64,000 nucleotides of DNA from Euptelea pleiosperma (lineage: Eukaryota; Streptophyta; Magnoliopsida; Ranunculales; Eupteleaceae): assembly GCA_035048495.1 (NCBI GenBank), contig CM068547.1, positions 5,793,700-5,857,699 of the forward strand. Reading direction: 5' to 3'. The translations under genes and the position numbers were made by a program. The notes under the pieces are model-generated. The model was not told the origin of the DNA, ran no database searches, and saw only the letters and a list, made by a program, of their open reading frames with translations. This document shows positions 22,101 to 33,900 of the stretch, in pieces; the stretch's first letter is position 1; every line of letters starts with the position of its first letter.

Positions 22101-25100
22101 TTCTAATCTAATTAGATATTATTGTCACATTTGGGCGGTGTACTGAGGGATATATAAAAATAAAATAAAAACTTAAATGATCTACATTTTGTGCATATAT
22201 TTACTGCAAACCCTCACGAGTCAAACTCGTCCACTAGGGGTTTAAGGGCTTGCTGCATACGCTAAATGCAGTCGAGAGAGCCTGCGGAAGTGGCATTCTT
22301 CTTTTGTTCTTTTCTTGTTATGTTATGTTCTTTTGCTTTGTTTCCTTTCTATTTGTTTTAGTGGGTCGCGTTGATTGCTAGAGACTAGCAATATGCTGGT
22401 TGGGGGGGGGATGTGATAAGTCATCATTTTATGCATTCTTTCCCTGTTTTCCTTGGAGAATTATCTTATTTTCCATGATTAATCAGCCAAAAAGGAGGAT
22501 TGCATAAGAATAAAGGCACGCTCGTAATATAATTCTTAGAAAATTGGTTTTATAATGGGCTTACATTATTTCCTTGTGTTTTGTTGCAGGTGATCAAGCC
22601 CAGGGCTTAAAGAAGAGTGTCGAAATGCAAGTTCAAGAGACTCAAGATCAAGGCCCATGTATAAAAGCCCAAATCCAAGCAGAAGTGTGAGCCACGAAAG
22701 TGGACTACGATGACGGACCAATGACCCATAATGGTGAATCACAAGTTCAAAATCCAAGGAAATGCATCACGCGAATGGCAACTCGTCAATCGACGTACTC
22801 GAAATATAATTTCATGCGATCATGTTGCATGCATGGAGGGCTCAAACTTTGATTTATTGTTGTTGTGATTGAAGAATAGCCGGGCTAGAATTGATAAGTG
22901 GGCCATCTTATGTGGTGGGTCAAGGCATTGGACCAAAGGTAAAGGCTTATGTGGCGGCAAGAACATAAAGTTGTTGGAGATCACATAGTGGAGGATAAAG
23001 TCAAGAGTTGTTGTTTGTTGATGGTAGGGTCCACAATTGTTGGTACCAGGCTGTGCTCTTCACAATTGCTCTCAAAATAGCAATACACAACCTCTCCAAC
23101 GCCAGGTGGCACTTCCAAAATTCTCTCCCAAATGGCTGCACCTTCTCACATCTCTACACCCACAGCCACCATCACGTCCATCACAACCCAAGACCGTTAA
23201 CCACAGCCACTTATTCCCACATATCATCCCACGGTTCTTAATCACTTGACCTTTTCCTCCATCCCATAACCCTTTCTATTAAGTTGGACGATTACACCAT
23301 CCAAAGAAGGAGACGCCTCTTCCATTCCATGATATATCCCACTTCTCTCCTTCACACCTTCACACCTTCACCACCGACCTCTCCACTCACCAATCACCAT
23401 TAGCCTCTCAATCTAACCTCACCGCTCCATCTATCTCTCATATACCACAGCAACTCTCTAAAGAATCTCACATAAAATATCCCATGGTTTCATCATTTTT
23501 CCCACTATAGAATCCCATCAAACATCCCATAATCCCTTCATTTTCTTCATTACTTTCACCACCTCACAGCCCTCCATCTCACATATCCACCATCTCACTC
23601 ACTATCCCATCTCTCCACGGTTTCAACATCAACCACATGGCTCATCTCGTGCATGGACAATGAGCTACCTTTCTCTGATAAGAAACTCCATTGACTCTTG
23701 ATCACGTGAGGGAGTTCAAATATTTTCTGTAAAGTCAGGCAAATCATCTTCTTGATCGGATTTGAATCAAACTTTTATGAACAAAACAACAATGGTCGAT
23801 GTAGATTTGGCCCTTTTGTGATAAACTTGTAAGGGTTGTATTGGCCCAGGAGTAATTTCAGTAGCAACAGGTAAAGGTACATGAGGGTTATCAGTAGCAA
23901 CAGATAAAAGAAATGAAGGAGAAATTCCTCCCCCTAAGTACCAGGAAATTAATCACCATCCATTGATTGACCATTATTGGAAAAGAATGTACCCCCCAAA
24001 GAGCGTAACACCAGTACTAACATAATAACTATGGGATGATGGACAGTAAGAACTATATCATTTTTTAGTACGAGAGTAACCCAAAATAACACACTTGACA
24101 GCACGAGGAGACAACTTATCATGACCAGAACCCAACACATGAACAAACGACACAACCAAAAACACGTGGAGGCAAACCAAATGAAAAAAAATTAGAAAAA
24201 AATAGAAAATGGAGACTGACCTTTCAGAATAGACGGTGTCATTCAGTTAATCAGGTAATAGGCAGTAAGCACAACATCCTCCATGTAGAAATTTGGAACA
24301 TTCATATTTATCATCAAGGAAAGTGCAACATTTAATAAGTGTCGATGTTTGCGTTCAGTGACACCATTTTGTTGGGATATTTGGGTGCAAGATATCTGAT
24401 GAATAATCCCATTTTCAGCACACAAAATTGCAATTCATCTTTCAGGTATTCGAGGGCATTATCAAATCTATGCAATTAGGTTTTCCAAATTGAACGACAA
24501 TCTCCTTATAAAAAGTTTGAAAAATAAAAAGTAACTCATAAGTATCTTTCATTAAAAATAGTTGTCATTATGGAAAAATCAACAACAAAGATAACAAAAT
24601 AAAAAAACCAGAAACGCTTAATTCTAGGAGGATCCTAAATGTTTGTATTGACTTACGTTTATCAATACGCCTAAGAACGGAAACGATGTGATATTTGTCT
24701 AATTAGCAAGCCTCATACTCTAATATTGACATAAAACTCAGCTTAGGAATTAACTGTCTCAACTTTGGATGTGATGGATGACCCAAACGACAATGCCACA
24801 GTAGGAAAACACGTTTCAATGAAGTGTAACCACGCAAACTCTAGGATCCTTAGCCCCCCCCCAAAGTCAAAAAATTGGTTAAAATGGTCATTTGGCCCCC
24901 TTTTTTGTCTATATAATGCGCAAACCAAGCCAATTATTCAACAAAAAATCCATCTCTCATCTCACTCTCTCAAATCAAACACTCCAAAGCTCTACACAAT
25001 TCTCTCTAACACTAAATTCTCAAATTTCTTTACAACAATTCAATTTTTTAACATTTTGAGAGCATGTGAAGCACTTTGCCAGCAACGAATTCAAGATTTC

Positions 25101-25915
25101 TGAAGCTCGATGTCAATCTACATGTGTCGTCTCGTTCACGAATCGCCATGTAAGTCAAAATTTTAATTTAGGGTATTTCAGTAAACCCCCTGAAATTTGT
25201 AATAGCCCCATTATACTTTCGAACTTTAGGATTACCCCCCGTGACCTAGCTCAACCATCATTTGACTAACATTAAAATGTGACATGCATCACGTGCCTGT
25301 TAATGCACCTATGAAAGGACCATAATATTGCAATTACAATGCTAACGACGTGTGATTCAAGACCGTTTTAACTAAAGTCAACCACTGTTAAACTAGGTCA
25401 AGGGGAGTAACCCTAATGTTTGAAAGTGTAAGAGGGTATTACAAATTACTTTCAAATTTAAGGGGGGTGTTACTAAAATACCCTTAAAATTATTATTTTC
25501 TACATACTTCTTTAAATACTAAATTTATTTATTTAGCATATTTTAAATACACTATATAAATACATGTTATATATACTTGTTTAAATATATACTATACATT
25601 ACATACTTAAAATATATATTTACATACTAAATTTATGTATTTAGTATATTTTAAATATGCTACATACTATCTTCTAAATTTTAATTAGTTGTTAATTAGA
25701 TTAAATTTCCATCTACTTGTATATTTAGAATAATGGAACCTAGGCATAACATCAATTTGGATAATGAACTAAAAGAATACTCAATGGATCAATTCCCTAC
25801 ACCGAATTATCCATTGGGGCTATTACCTATGATACCCGGATACGGCAAGGATATGGGACCGACACGGTGTGGATATAGCATTTACACTTAAAATGGATTG
25901 ATTCTATAGACCCGC

Positions 25916-25949
<34 letters not shown>

Positions 25950-27884
25950 ACAATTTTTTAATGAGCGTAGGGAAGGTTCAAGTAGAAAAAAATCGTAAAA
26001 TGAATCGCAAGTATGGACCCACTTTGATAGAGTGGAAGGTCAAGATCCAAATAACCCCATCGGCTATCTTGTGTTTAAAGCACGTTGCCACTATTGTGGT
26101 TGTTTATTAAGTAATGATCCATCTTAGTAGATACACTAAACGATGCACGTTCAAACGGAACATGGATATTAAGCAAACCCAAATAAGCAGGTCCTCCACA
26201 GGGAGTGCACTAAACGATGCACGTTCAAACAGAACATGGATATTAAGCAAACCCAAATAAGCAGGTCCTCCACAGGGAGTGTCTACTTTTACTTTTAGCC
26301 AAACTACTACTCGGCAATAAACTGTTAAATATATTATTAAAAAGAACTTTTTCTTTAGTTGAGGATTTAGACTTAAGAGGAATGGGTTCATAACTCATTC
26401 TCTTCCCAATCCAAAAAAATTCACATAACACGGTCAAAACCAATGTTTTAAAAAGTTTTAAAGGAGAAAAAGAAATTCTAATTAACATATTTAAAAATAT
26501 TCTCGAAAAAATTTGTATAACTTGACTTAAGGGTCTTGAACGAAGAGTTAGGTTACATAGCAATAATTGCTCATTTTATAAACTTAGATTGAAAATTACA
26601 AAAAATAATTATTACTTTTGCAAATCTTGAGGCCCCTCATATAGGGTTAACTAGTGTTGTGAATCTTATTAATAGTATCAGAATTTGGGGTAAACAAAAC
26701 AAGACTTTTACAATTTCTTTAGATAATGCTAGTGCAAATGATGTTGTAATTAATTATATTAGGCAATCATTACCCTAAACTGTAATGGAAAGTTATTTTA
26801 CGTGCATTGTTGTCATATACTTAATCTAATTGTAAAAGACGGACTAAAAGTATTTAAATCAATTATAAAACATATTAGATACTTTAATAAATAAATATTT
26901 ATAGTTCTCAATCTAGATATCAAGAATTTTGCGAGGTATGCAAAGCACTAGGTGCAAAAAGTAGAAAATTGCCTATTGGTGTTAAACACCGATGGAATTC
27001 CACGTATTTGATGTTAGATGCAGCAACTCCTTATCAAAAATAAGGGGCGGGATATTCACACCTGTGTTTTCGCTCAGTAAACCCATCCCTCCTTTTTCAC
27101 TTATCACACCTGTGGGTGCAAAATCTGGGATGTAGATATAGCCGTCGATTATCCTCGAGAGTTGCACATACATCAACAAATTAGTTAGAAATAGATCAAA
27201 TAGCATCAAAGAATCTGAAAATTGAAGAAGAGAACCATTTTGACGAGGTTCATCGCCGGAATCCGGTCGACTACGTCCTCGGCCTCATTGGTAGAGGCAA
27301 TCCACTATTCTCATTCAAGTATTACAGTTCTCTGTCTTATTACAGTTCTTCATCCATAAAGAAGATGGCAAAAAGATCCTCCTCTCCTCCATCGGTGGAG
27401 AGCTCTATATGTAGGAAAAGATTTCCAATAAGTAGAAATAACTGTCCGAAGTTGAGGGAGTTGAGTGTAACCGTAAGTGGTTAATTGGTTAAGGGAATTG
27501 TTCTAGTGTATCTCAGTATTGCTACAATGTAGTTGAGTGTATGTTAGGAGTGATGCGCCCTTCGAAATATCCTCGAGGAACACACACCTCGAGATACGTA
27601 CCAATTGGTCCTTGAAATTTGTGTAAAAAATATGGTACCCACATAGGCCCCTCTCGGAGGTGGAGCTTGTTGATGAGAGATGGTCTGCCTCCGAGAAGAA
27701 TGTAAGTACGTGTCAAAACATCGAGTTGACTGAAAATAGTCGTTCGTTGATCCGAGTGCTTTCGAGAGCATGTATAAGGAGCTCATGGGAGCATAGCTGT
27801 GAGCTATATGGAGCATGATTGTGAGCTCCATGGAGCTAGTTGCGAGTTCTTTGGAAATGACAATGGGGATGATGAATGATGTTT

Positions 27885-27924
<40 letters not shown>

Positions 27925-30900
27925 ATGATGAAGCTCGTGTCGGGGTTCCTGTAGTCAAGGGTTGAATGCCAAGAACTTTAAGGTTCCCCGGCCTACTGTA
28001 GTAGGACTTGCGTAACAATGTCAAGGTGTCCGTTAGCTAAGGTCTTTCAACCGCAAGCTTTTAGGTATCATTGGCCTCCCGTAGAAGGTCTTACGCCCTC
28101 AGGGGGACTTATGTAACACTGACAAGGTATCCGTTAGCTAGGGCTTTTCAACCACAAGCTTTTAGGTATCCCTGGCCTCCCGTAGAAGGTCTTGCGCCCT
28201 CAAGGGGACTTGTGTTGGAGAGCGATTGTAAATGAAGCCCCCAAGTATTGTTGGTCACGATATGTGTTGCCTACTGATGGTTGATAGCGTGTTGACACAT
28301 GGTTGGCTGCTAACTGACTAGGAGATACTAGCTTGCTGATTTCTTACTGACTGCTTAGTCACTGGATCGCAGAGTCTTACTCACCGAATGGCTGGCTTGC
28401 TGAGTCTTACTCATTGAATGGTTGACTTACTGACTGCTTAGTCACTGGATTGCAGAGTCTTACTCACCGAATGGTTGGCTTGCTGAGTCTTACTCATTGA
28501 ATGGTTGACTTACTGACTGCTTAGTTACTGGATTGCAGAGTCTTACTCACCGACTGGCTGACTTGCTGAGTCTTACTCATTGAATGGTTGACTTACTGAC
28601 TGCTTAGTCACTGGATTGCAGAGTCTTACTCACCGAATGGCTGGCTTGCTGAGTCTTACTCATTGAATGGTTGACTTACTGACTGCTTAGTCACTGGATT
28701 GCTGGCTAGCTGAGTCTTACTCACTGAATGGCCGGCTTAATGATTGAATGTCTGACTCACCGATTGAATGGCCGACTCACAGGCAGACTCACCGATTGAA
28801 TGTCTGACTCACTGTTTGAAAGTCCGATTCACCGGCTGACTCATCAATTGAATGTCCGACTCACCAATTGAATTGCTGACTCACCTGCTGACCCATCGAT
28901 TGAATGTCCGACTCACAGATTGAATGTCCGACTCACCAAATGAATGTCCGACTCACCGATTGAATGTCTGACTCACTGTTTGAATTGTTTGGCCACTTCT
29001 CTAGCGGACCGCATGGATGCTTGATCTACGGCCAGGCGGATTGTTGGATTTGCTTCCTTTCATGGGTTGAACAGCTTTGCTTGAACTTAGTTGATCAAAC
29101 AGTTGATTGTGTGATGAGATGCCACGCAACACATATCTTGGAGTAGATGATGGTCAAGGTCAGATGCATGCATGAAGACCAGCTGTCGTAGTGTGGAATT
29201 GCAAATTGGTGACGAGCTATTGTTGAAGCTTGCAAACGATGAGTTGAAAATGGATGAAATCGGTAGCTCAAGTTGATTTGCTCAGCAGGTTGGCGCTGGT
29301 TGCAATGTAGATCGCCAAAGATGGAGTCAATGGATGATGATGAGCTGGCTGGTTGAAGATTGATGAAGTTGTAGGCTGCATGCAAGGCCATATGACACAT
29401 CTCAGCTAAGATGGAGTTGGAGTTCCATCCTGGTCGATCTTGATGATTAATGGTGTCATGTAGTTGGTGGAATTTGGTGATCATGACAAGTTGCAAGTGG
29501 TGTCTAGTTGAACCGTTGATTCTGAGTTTTTGTCCAAACAAGAGGATCGTCTGGTTGCATGCTGGTTGATCGAGTAGTTAAGTTTGAAGAAAATTCCTAG
29601 AACACCTGGCTGCTACCTAGGCAAGATTCTTGGCTGTAATGATCGATGGATTTGTTGGCTGGTTTGGTTGGCGTTGGAGTATATCAACTTGATATCGTTC
29701 AAGACCAAACGGTGTGGACGTTGATAGGGGATGATTCGTTGGTGGGCGTTGACGCATGGCTAGCGATCGTAGAAGATCGCACAGTTGTTGGATGATGATT
29801 GGTGGAGCAGCTAGGTGGTGAACATGCAAGTGTTGGATGTGGGAACGTTGCTACTTGTGTGTGGTCGAAGTAGTAGGTCTTAGATGAGTAACGCCCGGCT
29901 GAGATAAGCCTTAGGCTAGTCGGTGCAATCACATCTTGCCATGCTGAGTGAAGGAGCGGGGTTGAGTTGCTAGCAGGTATGGTGTTTCCACGTGCTAAGG
30001 AAATCTTGTTGATGTGGGTTGCAAGCATTGTTCATCAACAAGAATATCATGAGCCGTTTCAAGGATGATGGAGATGGAGAGTTGACTCGAACACGTGGCG
30101 TAGTTGCATGTAGGTAATTGAGCCATGGCGGCGGTTAGATAGCAAGCAGCTGACAGCTCATAGATGAATCTCATGGTTGACGGGTGGAGCTGGCTGCTAG
30201 ATAGAACATGTTGCCATGTAGAGCAAGCTGCCAGGTGGAGTAGGCTTGCTCGTAGCCCCTATGTGGTGCATTCCATGCTCTTTCGTGTGTCCACCTTGTG
30301 GAGGGAATTTTTCCTCCATTTTCTCTCTCCAGTGACTTAACATGGAAGTCACATGAGTCTTTGCTGAAAAGATATTTTGGGCCAAAAAATACTCTTTTGC
30401 CCTTATTCTCAAACGAAATTCCCAACCCACGCCACAGTAATGTTGCTGAAATTTATGTTGATTGTGCCAACTTCGTCGAACTTTTGTGGGTTATCCAACC
30501 GTTGGATCATGATGAAATTTCAGGAGGATGTTCTCTGATGAATAGGGAATACATCATTGCAACCATCATCGTCGTAGGCTGCTGGAGTTTGCCGGAGTAC
30601 AACGGCAAATACCTGTAAATCATCAACTCTGCACTTTTCTCTTCTTCATGAACTCGAACCTACTTGATGGGGCAGCACATTCAGAGATGGTGAGAGGTGG
30701 CCGGAATCGGGCAAAAGCCCCCAAGCCCATGAAATTAGATCTCATCACCATAGCATAGTTGGAGGAGGACGAAGAGCATGTCGAAACTTTTCTTCGGTTC
30801 CCACAGACGGCGCCATTTAATGTGGGTGCAAAATCCAAGATGTAGATATAGCCGTCGATTATCCTCAAGATTTGCACACACATCAACAAATTAGTTAGAA

Positions 30901-33900
30901 ATAGATCAAGTAGCATCAAAGAATCTGAAAATTGAAGAAGAGAACCATTTTGACGAGGTTCATCGCCGGAATCCGGTCGACTACGTCCTTGGCCTCATTG
31001 GTAGAGGCAATCCACTATTCTCATTCAAGTGTTATAGTTCTCTGTCTTATTACAGTTCTTCATCCATAAAGAAGATGGAAAAAAGATCCTCCTCTCCTCC
31101 ATCGGTGGAGAGCTCTATATGTAGGAAAAGATTTCCAACAAGTAGAAATAACTGTCCGAAGTTGAGGGAGTTGAGTGTAACCGTAAGTGGTTAATTGGTT
31201 AAGGGAATTGTTCTAGCATATCTCAGTATTGCTACAATGTAGTTGAGTGTATGTTAGGAGTGATGCGCCCTTCGAAATATCCTCGAGGAACACACACCTC
31301 GATATACGTACCAATTGGTCCTTGAAATTTGCGTAAAAAATATGGTACCCACAACACCCATCCACTAAAAAAAAAAAAGAGGCGGCCACCACAGGTACCT
31401 CTCTCTCTCTCTCTCTCTCTTTCTCCCTCCCTCTCCCTCTCTCAGTATTGGGTTGTTGAGCCACCTCGGAAATCCCCAGGCCAAGTGTGGCATGCCACAC
31501 TCGGCCCTAGAGAGGGAGAGAGAGAGAGAGAGAGAGGGAGTCGCACCTGCGGTGGCGGCGGCCTCCTCCTTTTCTCTAGGTTTTTTTTTTTTTTTTTTTT
31601 GTGGATGGGTGTGATGAGTGAAAGAGGGGTAGGTTTTTTTGGGTTTACTGAGCGAAAACGCGGGTGTGAATATCCCATCCCAAAAATAATCAAGTAGTTC
31701 TTTTTAGGAAAACACTTTGAAAACTAGCATATAAGTATTGGGATCTATATCAACAATAATTAGAGATTTTTTAGAAGTTTTTTATGATTCAACAAATTGT
31801 TTTTCTGGAGTTTGTTATGCAACATCATATCAAGTATTACGTCATTTAGTTAATATCAACTTAGGTTTTCAACAAAAAACCGAATAAACCAAAGGTTTAA
31901 TGAAATTTGTAATAAAAAGGAACTTAAATTTAAAAATTATTAGAGAAAAATTCCTATACTTTTCAGATTAGCATGTATTATGGACTCTAGGTTTAAATTA
32001 GGACGATTAGAAATTTTGATAGAATGTTCTTATCAAAGTGTTAATGGTGTTGATAGTGGTACTGATACTGAACGTTCAGATGAAATTAAATCAACATTAA
32101 GAACATTATTTACAAAATATCAGTACCAAATAAGTAATGTAGGAGTACGTAGCAAAGTTGCTTCCAAGTTCCAACTCATTACAAGTATGCATTGGAGCCT
32201 ATAATGAGTGGTGGTTCATATGAACTGCAACGCTATGTTAATCAGCCTACGATCGGAGAAGATGCTGATGATTTTGATATTTTGGCCTGGTGGAATATAC
32301 AAGAAAATAGGTTTCCTGTTCTTTCTACCATGACCCAGTTGCTTCAAAATTGACATTTAGCGGAGGTAAATGTGTACTTGATGACCATAGGAGCGGGATG
32401 TCACCAGAAATGGAGTTGCATATGCTTGAGGGATTGGATCAAAGCTAAGGTTACCTCTAAATTTTATCCAATATAAATTGTGATCAAGTCACTAGTTGAG
32501 CACCTTTTTGTCCAATAGACAATTGAAGATGAAAATCAATAATTTCTTTTTCTTTTTTTTTTTTTATGATATATACAAAAATAAATAAATCATACTACAA
32601 GAGCATCATAAACATATATAATACTTGGAGCATGCGGAGCAGCTTAGTCTTTAATCATCTTTTATATCTTGCTATAATTTGTTAATGACCCATCACATTT
32701 TCAACTTGCATTGAGAGAGAGAGAGAGAGAAGTAAGATGTGAAATGAGAAAAAGCTACTTGATGCAGGAGCATCGTGAAACAAGATTTCATGCAAAATTA
32801 TGAGATAAATTCAACTCGGTCAAATTTCTACCAGCCAGAAAGAATGATGCAGTCAAATCTCGTCACTTTATTTAAGGTCATATTTGTCTATGCTAAAAAG
32901 AGTATGGATGCCTTAACTTTGGTACCAAATGAAAGCATATTCAACGTTACAAAGATTACACAATTCCAACATGATATGAGCAAGTTACAGACAAATTATG
33001 GATAGGATACATGTTTATGACAGGTTTACCATATTTTGGGTAATTTCCAGGAAGTTTTAAGTTTTCTATTGAGTTTTATTTCAAGAAGTTTGAGTCCTTA
33101 GTATCTTTCCTAATTGAATCAAGTAGAAGTCTCTACTTGGTTTCCAATTTTAAGTCTATTCTTGATTTCTAATTTGTGTCTTAGGTAGTTTCTGTTTTCA
33201 GATTGCCATAGTTTAATTGTTGAGGTCCTTGAGGATGATATTGGGAAAGTATTTGTAATAGGTTTAGCAAAGTCAAAGTTTTAGAAGTTACAGAAGAGTT
33301 TCAATTTTTGTCTCGTTTGGGTGAATGGAATTAGGATTTAGGAGAATTTTGGGACTGCTGTCCAGCCATCTATAAATACCCCATGTCGTCCTATACTTTT
33401 TCAAAAGTTGAAGGAATTTTGTTGTGGTAGCATTGCTACTTTGCAGGGGTGTGATGTCCCAATTTTTAGACGTGGTTTCTCAACCGAGTGGAGTGATGTC
33501 TCTTCCTCAATGGTGTGACTCCATCAACTTATCTTAAGGCACATTGGTGTGGAATCTTCTTCCACTTCAATTATATCCCTTTCTCTTCTCTTTCTTCTAC
33601 TACTTTTCTTCTTTTACTTTACAATCCATTAAATCATCTATACATCTCTTATTCTGTAACCCATACCCTTAAAACCCCAAACCCTTGAACCCACATTTTT
33701 GCATAGCTAGGGTCCATGCATAAAGCACCGTTAACCTTTAAATTCTAAGTCCATCAATCCCCAAAACCTTCGAATTCCTTGTTTTCCTACATCAAACTAT
33801 GTACCAGAGCTTCCAAACCACACTTGTCCTACATTAATTTTTTTTGGAGTAGAGTAAGTTCTGATCCTTTCGGGTAGACTTGCATATATTTGTAAGTGGT

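Larger units (their letters stand above)
27111..31353 (-). mobile_element. Non-autonomous LTR retrotransposon (LARD-like), nested in the MITE
   Basis: Two 533-bp LTRs (27111-27643 and 30821-31353) start TGTGGGTGC and end GGTACCCACA, differing at about 16 positions (3 percent) without indels. The 5-bp duplication ACACC lies at 27106-27110 and 31354-31358. On the minus strand TGGCGCCGTCTGTGGGAA follows the right LTR and looks like a gypsy-type primer site, so the right LTR is the 5' one. The 3.2-kb interior encodes no gag, RT or integrase that I can recognise. It holds tandem repeats instead, so movement must have depended on a relative. Confidence 0.92.
27044..31681. mobile_element. Fold-back MITE inserted in the hAT gene and itself split by an LTR element
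   Basis: The left end GGGGCGGGATATTCACACC and right end (complement GGGATGGGATATTCACACC) continue as inverted repeats through GTTTTCGCTCAGTAAACCC. The direct repeat AAAAATAA flanks it at 27036-27043 and 31682-31689. Without the 4.2-kb LTR element the MITE is about 390 bp. Its arms pair further through CT/GA runs and GGCGGCC blocks, so nearly the whole element folds back. The long terminal repeats and 8- or 9-bp duplication suggest a Mutator-like or hAT-like MITE. Confidence 0.85.
25740..32470 (+). pseudogene. hAT transposase pseudogene, split by a 4.6-kb nested insertion
   Basis: The left part is 26005-27035. A BED zinc finger reads SQVWTHFDRVEGQDPNNP and then KARCHYCGCLLSNDP. Next come FTISLDNASANDVVINYIRQ, a CCCHILNLIVKDG-like block, RYQEFCEVCKALG and RWNSTYLMLDAATPYQ. 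The right part is 31690-32470: an IIRDFLEVFYD-like region, then IMDSRFKLGRLE and the C-terminal dimerisation motif LQRYVNQPTIGEDADDFDIL with WWNIQENRFPVLS. These are the standard hAT transposase landmarks in order. Stops, frameshifts and an internal 74-bp duplication inactivate it. Terminal inverted repeats of the hAT were not found; the ends are approximate. Confidence 0.88.

Noticed and set aside
28349..28740. Regular repeats that could be mistaken for a CRISPR array
   Set aside because: The 83-bp units are continuous without unique spacers and lie inside a plant LTR element; CRISPR arrays are not expected in plant nuclear DNA.
29095..30028. Minus-strand frames of 109-148 codons inside the LARD-like element
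   Set aside because: Translations lack gag, protease, RT, RNase H or integrase motifs and are His/Ser/Thr/Pro-rich, as expected from repeat-derived DNA.
31329..31697. 122-codon Arg/Glu/Ser-rich frame and its antisense counterpart
   Set aside because: It reads through the CT/GA runs of the fold-back MITE; low complexity, not a gene.
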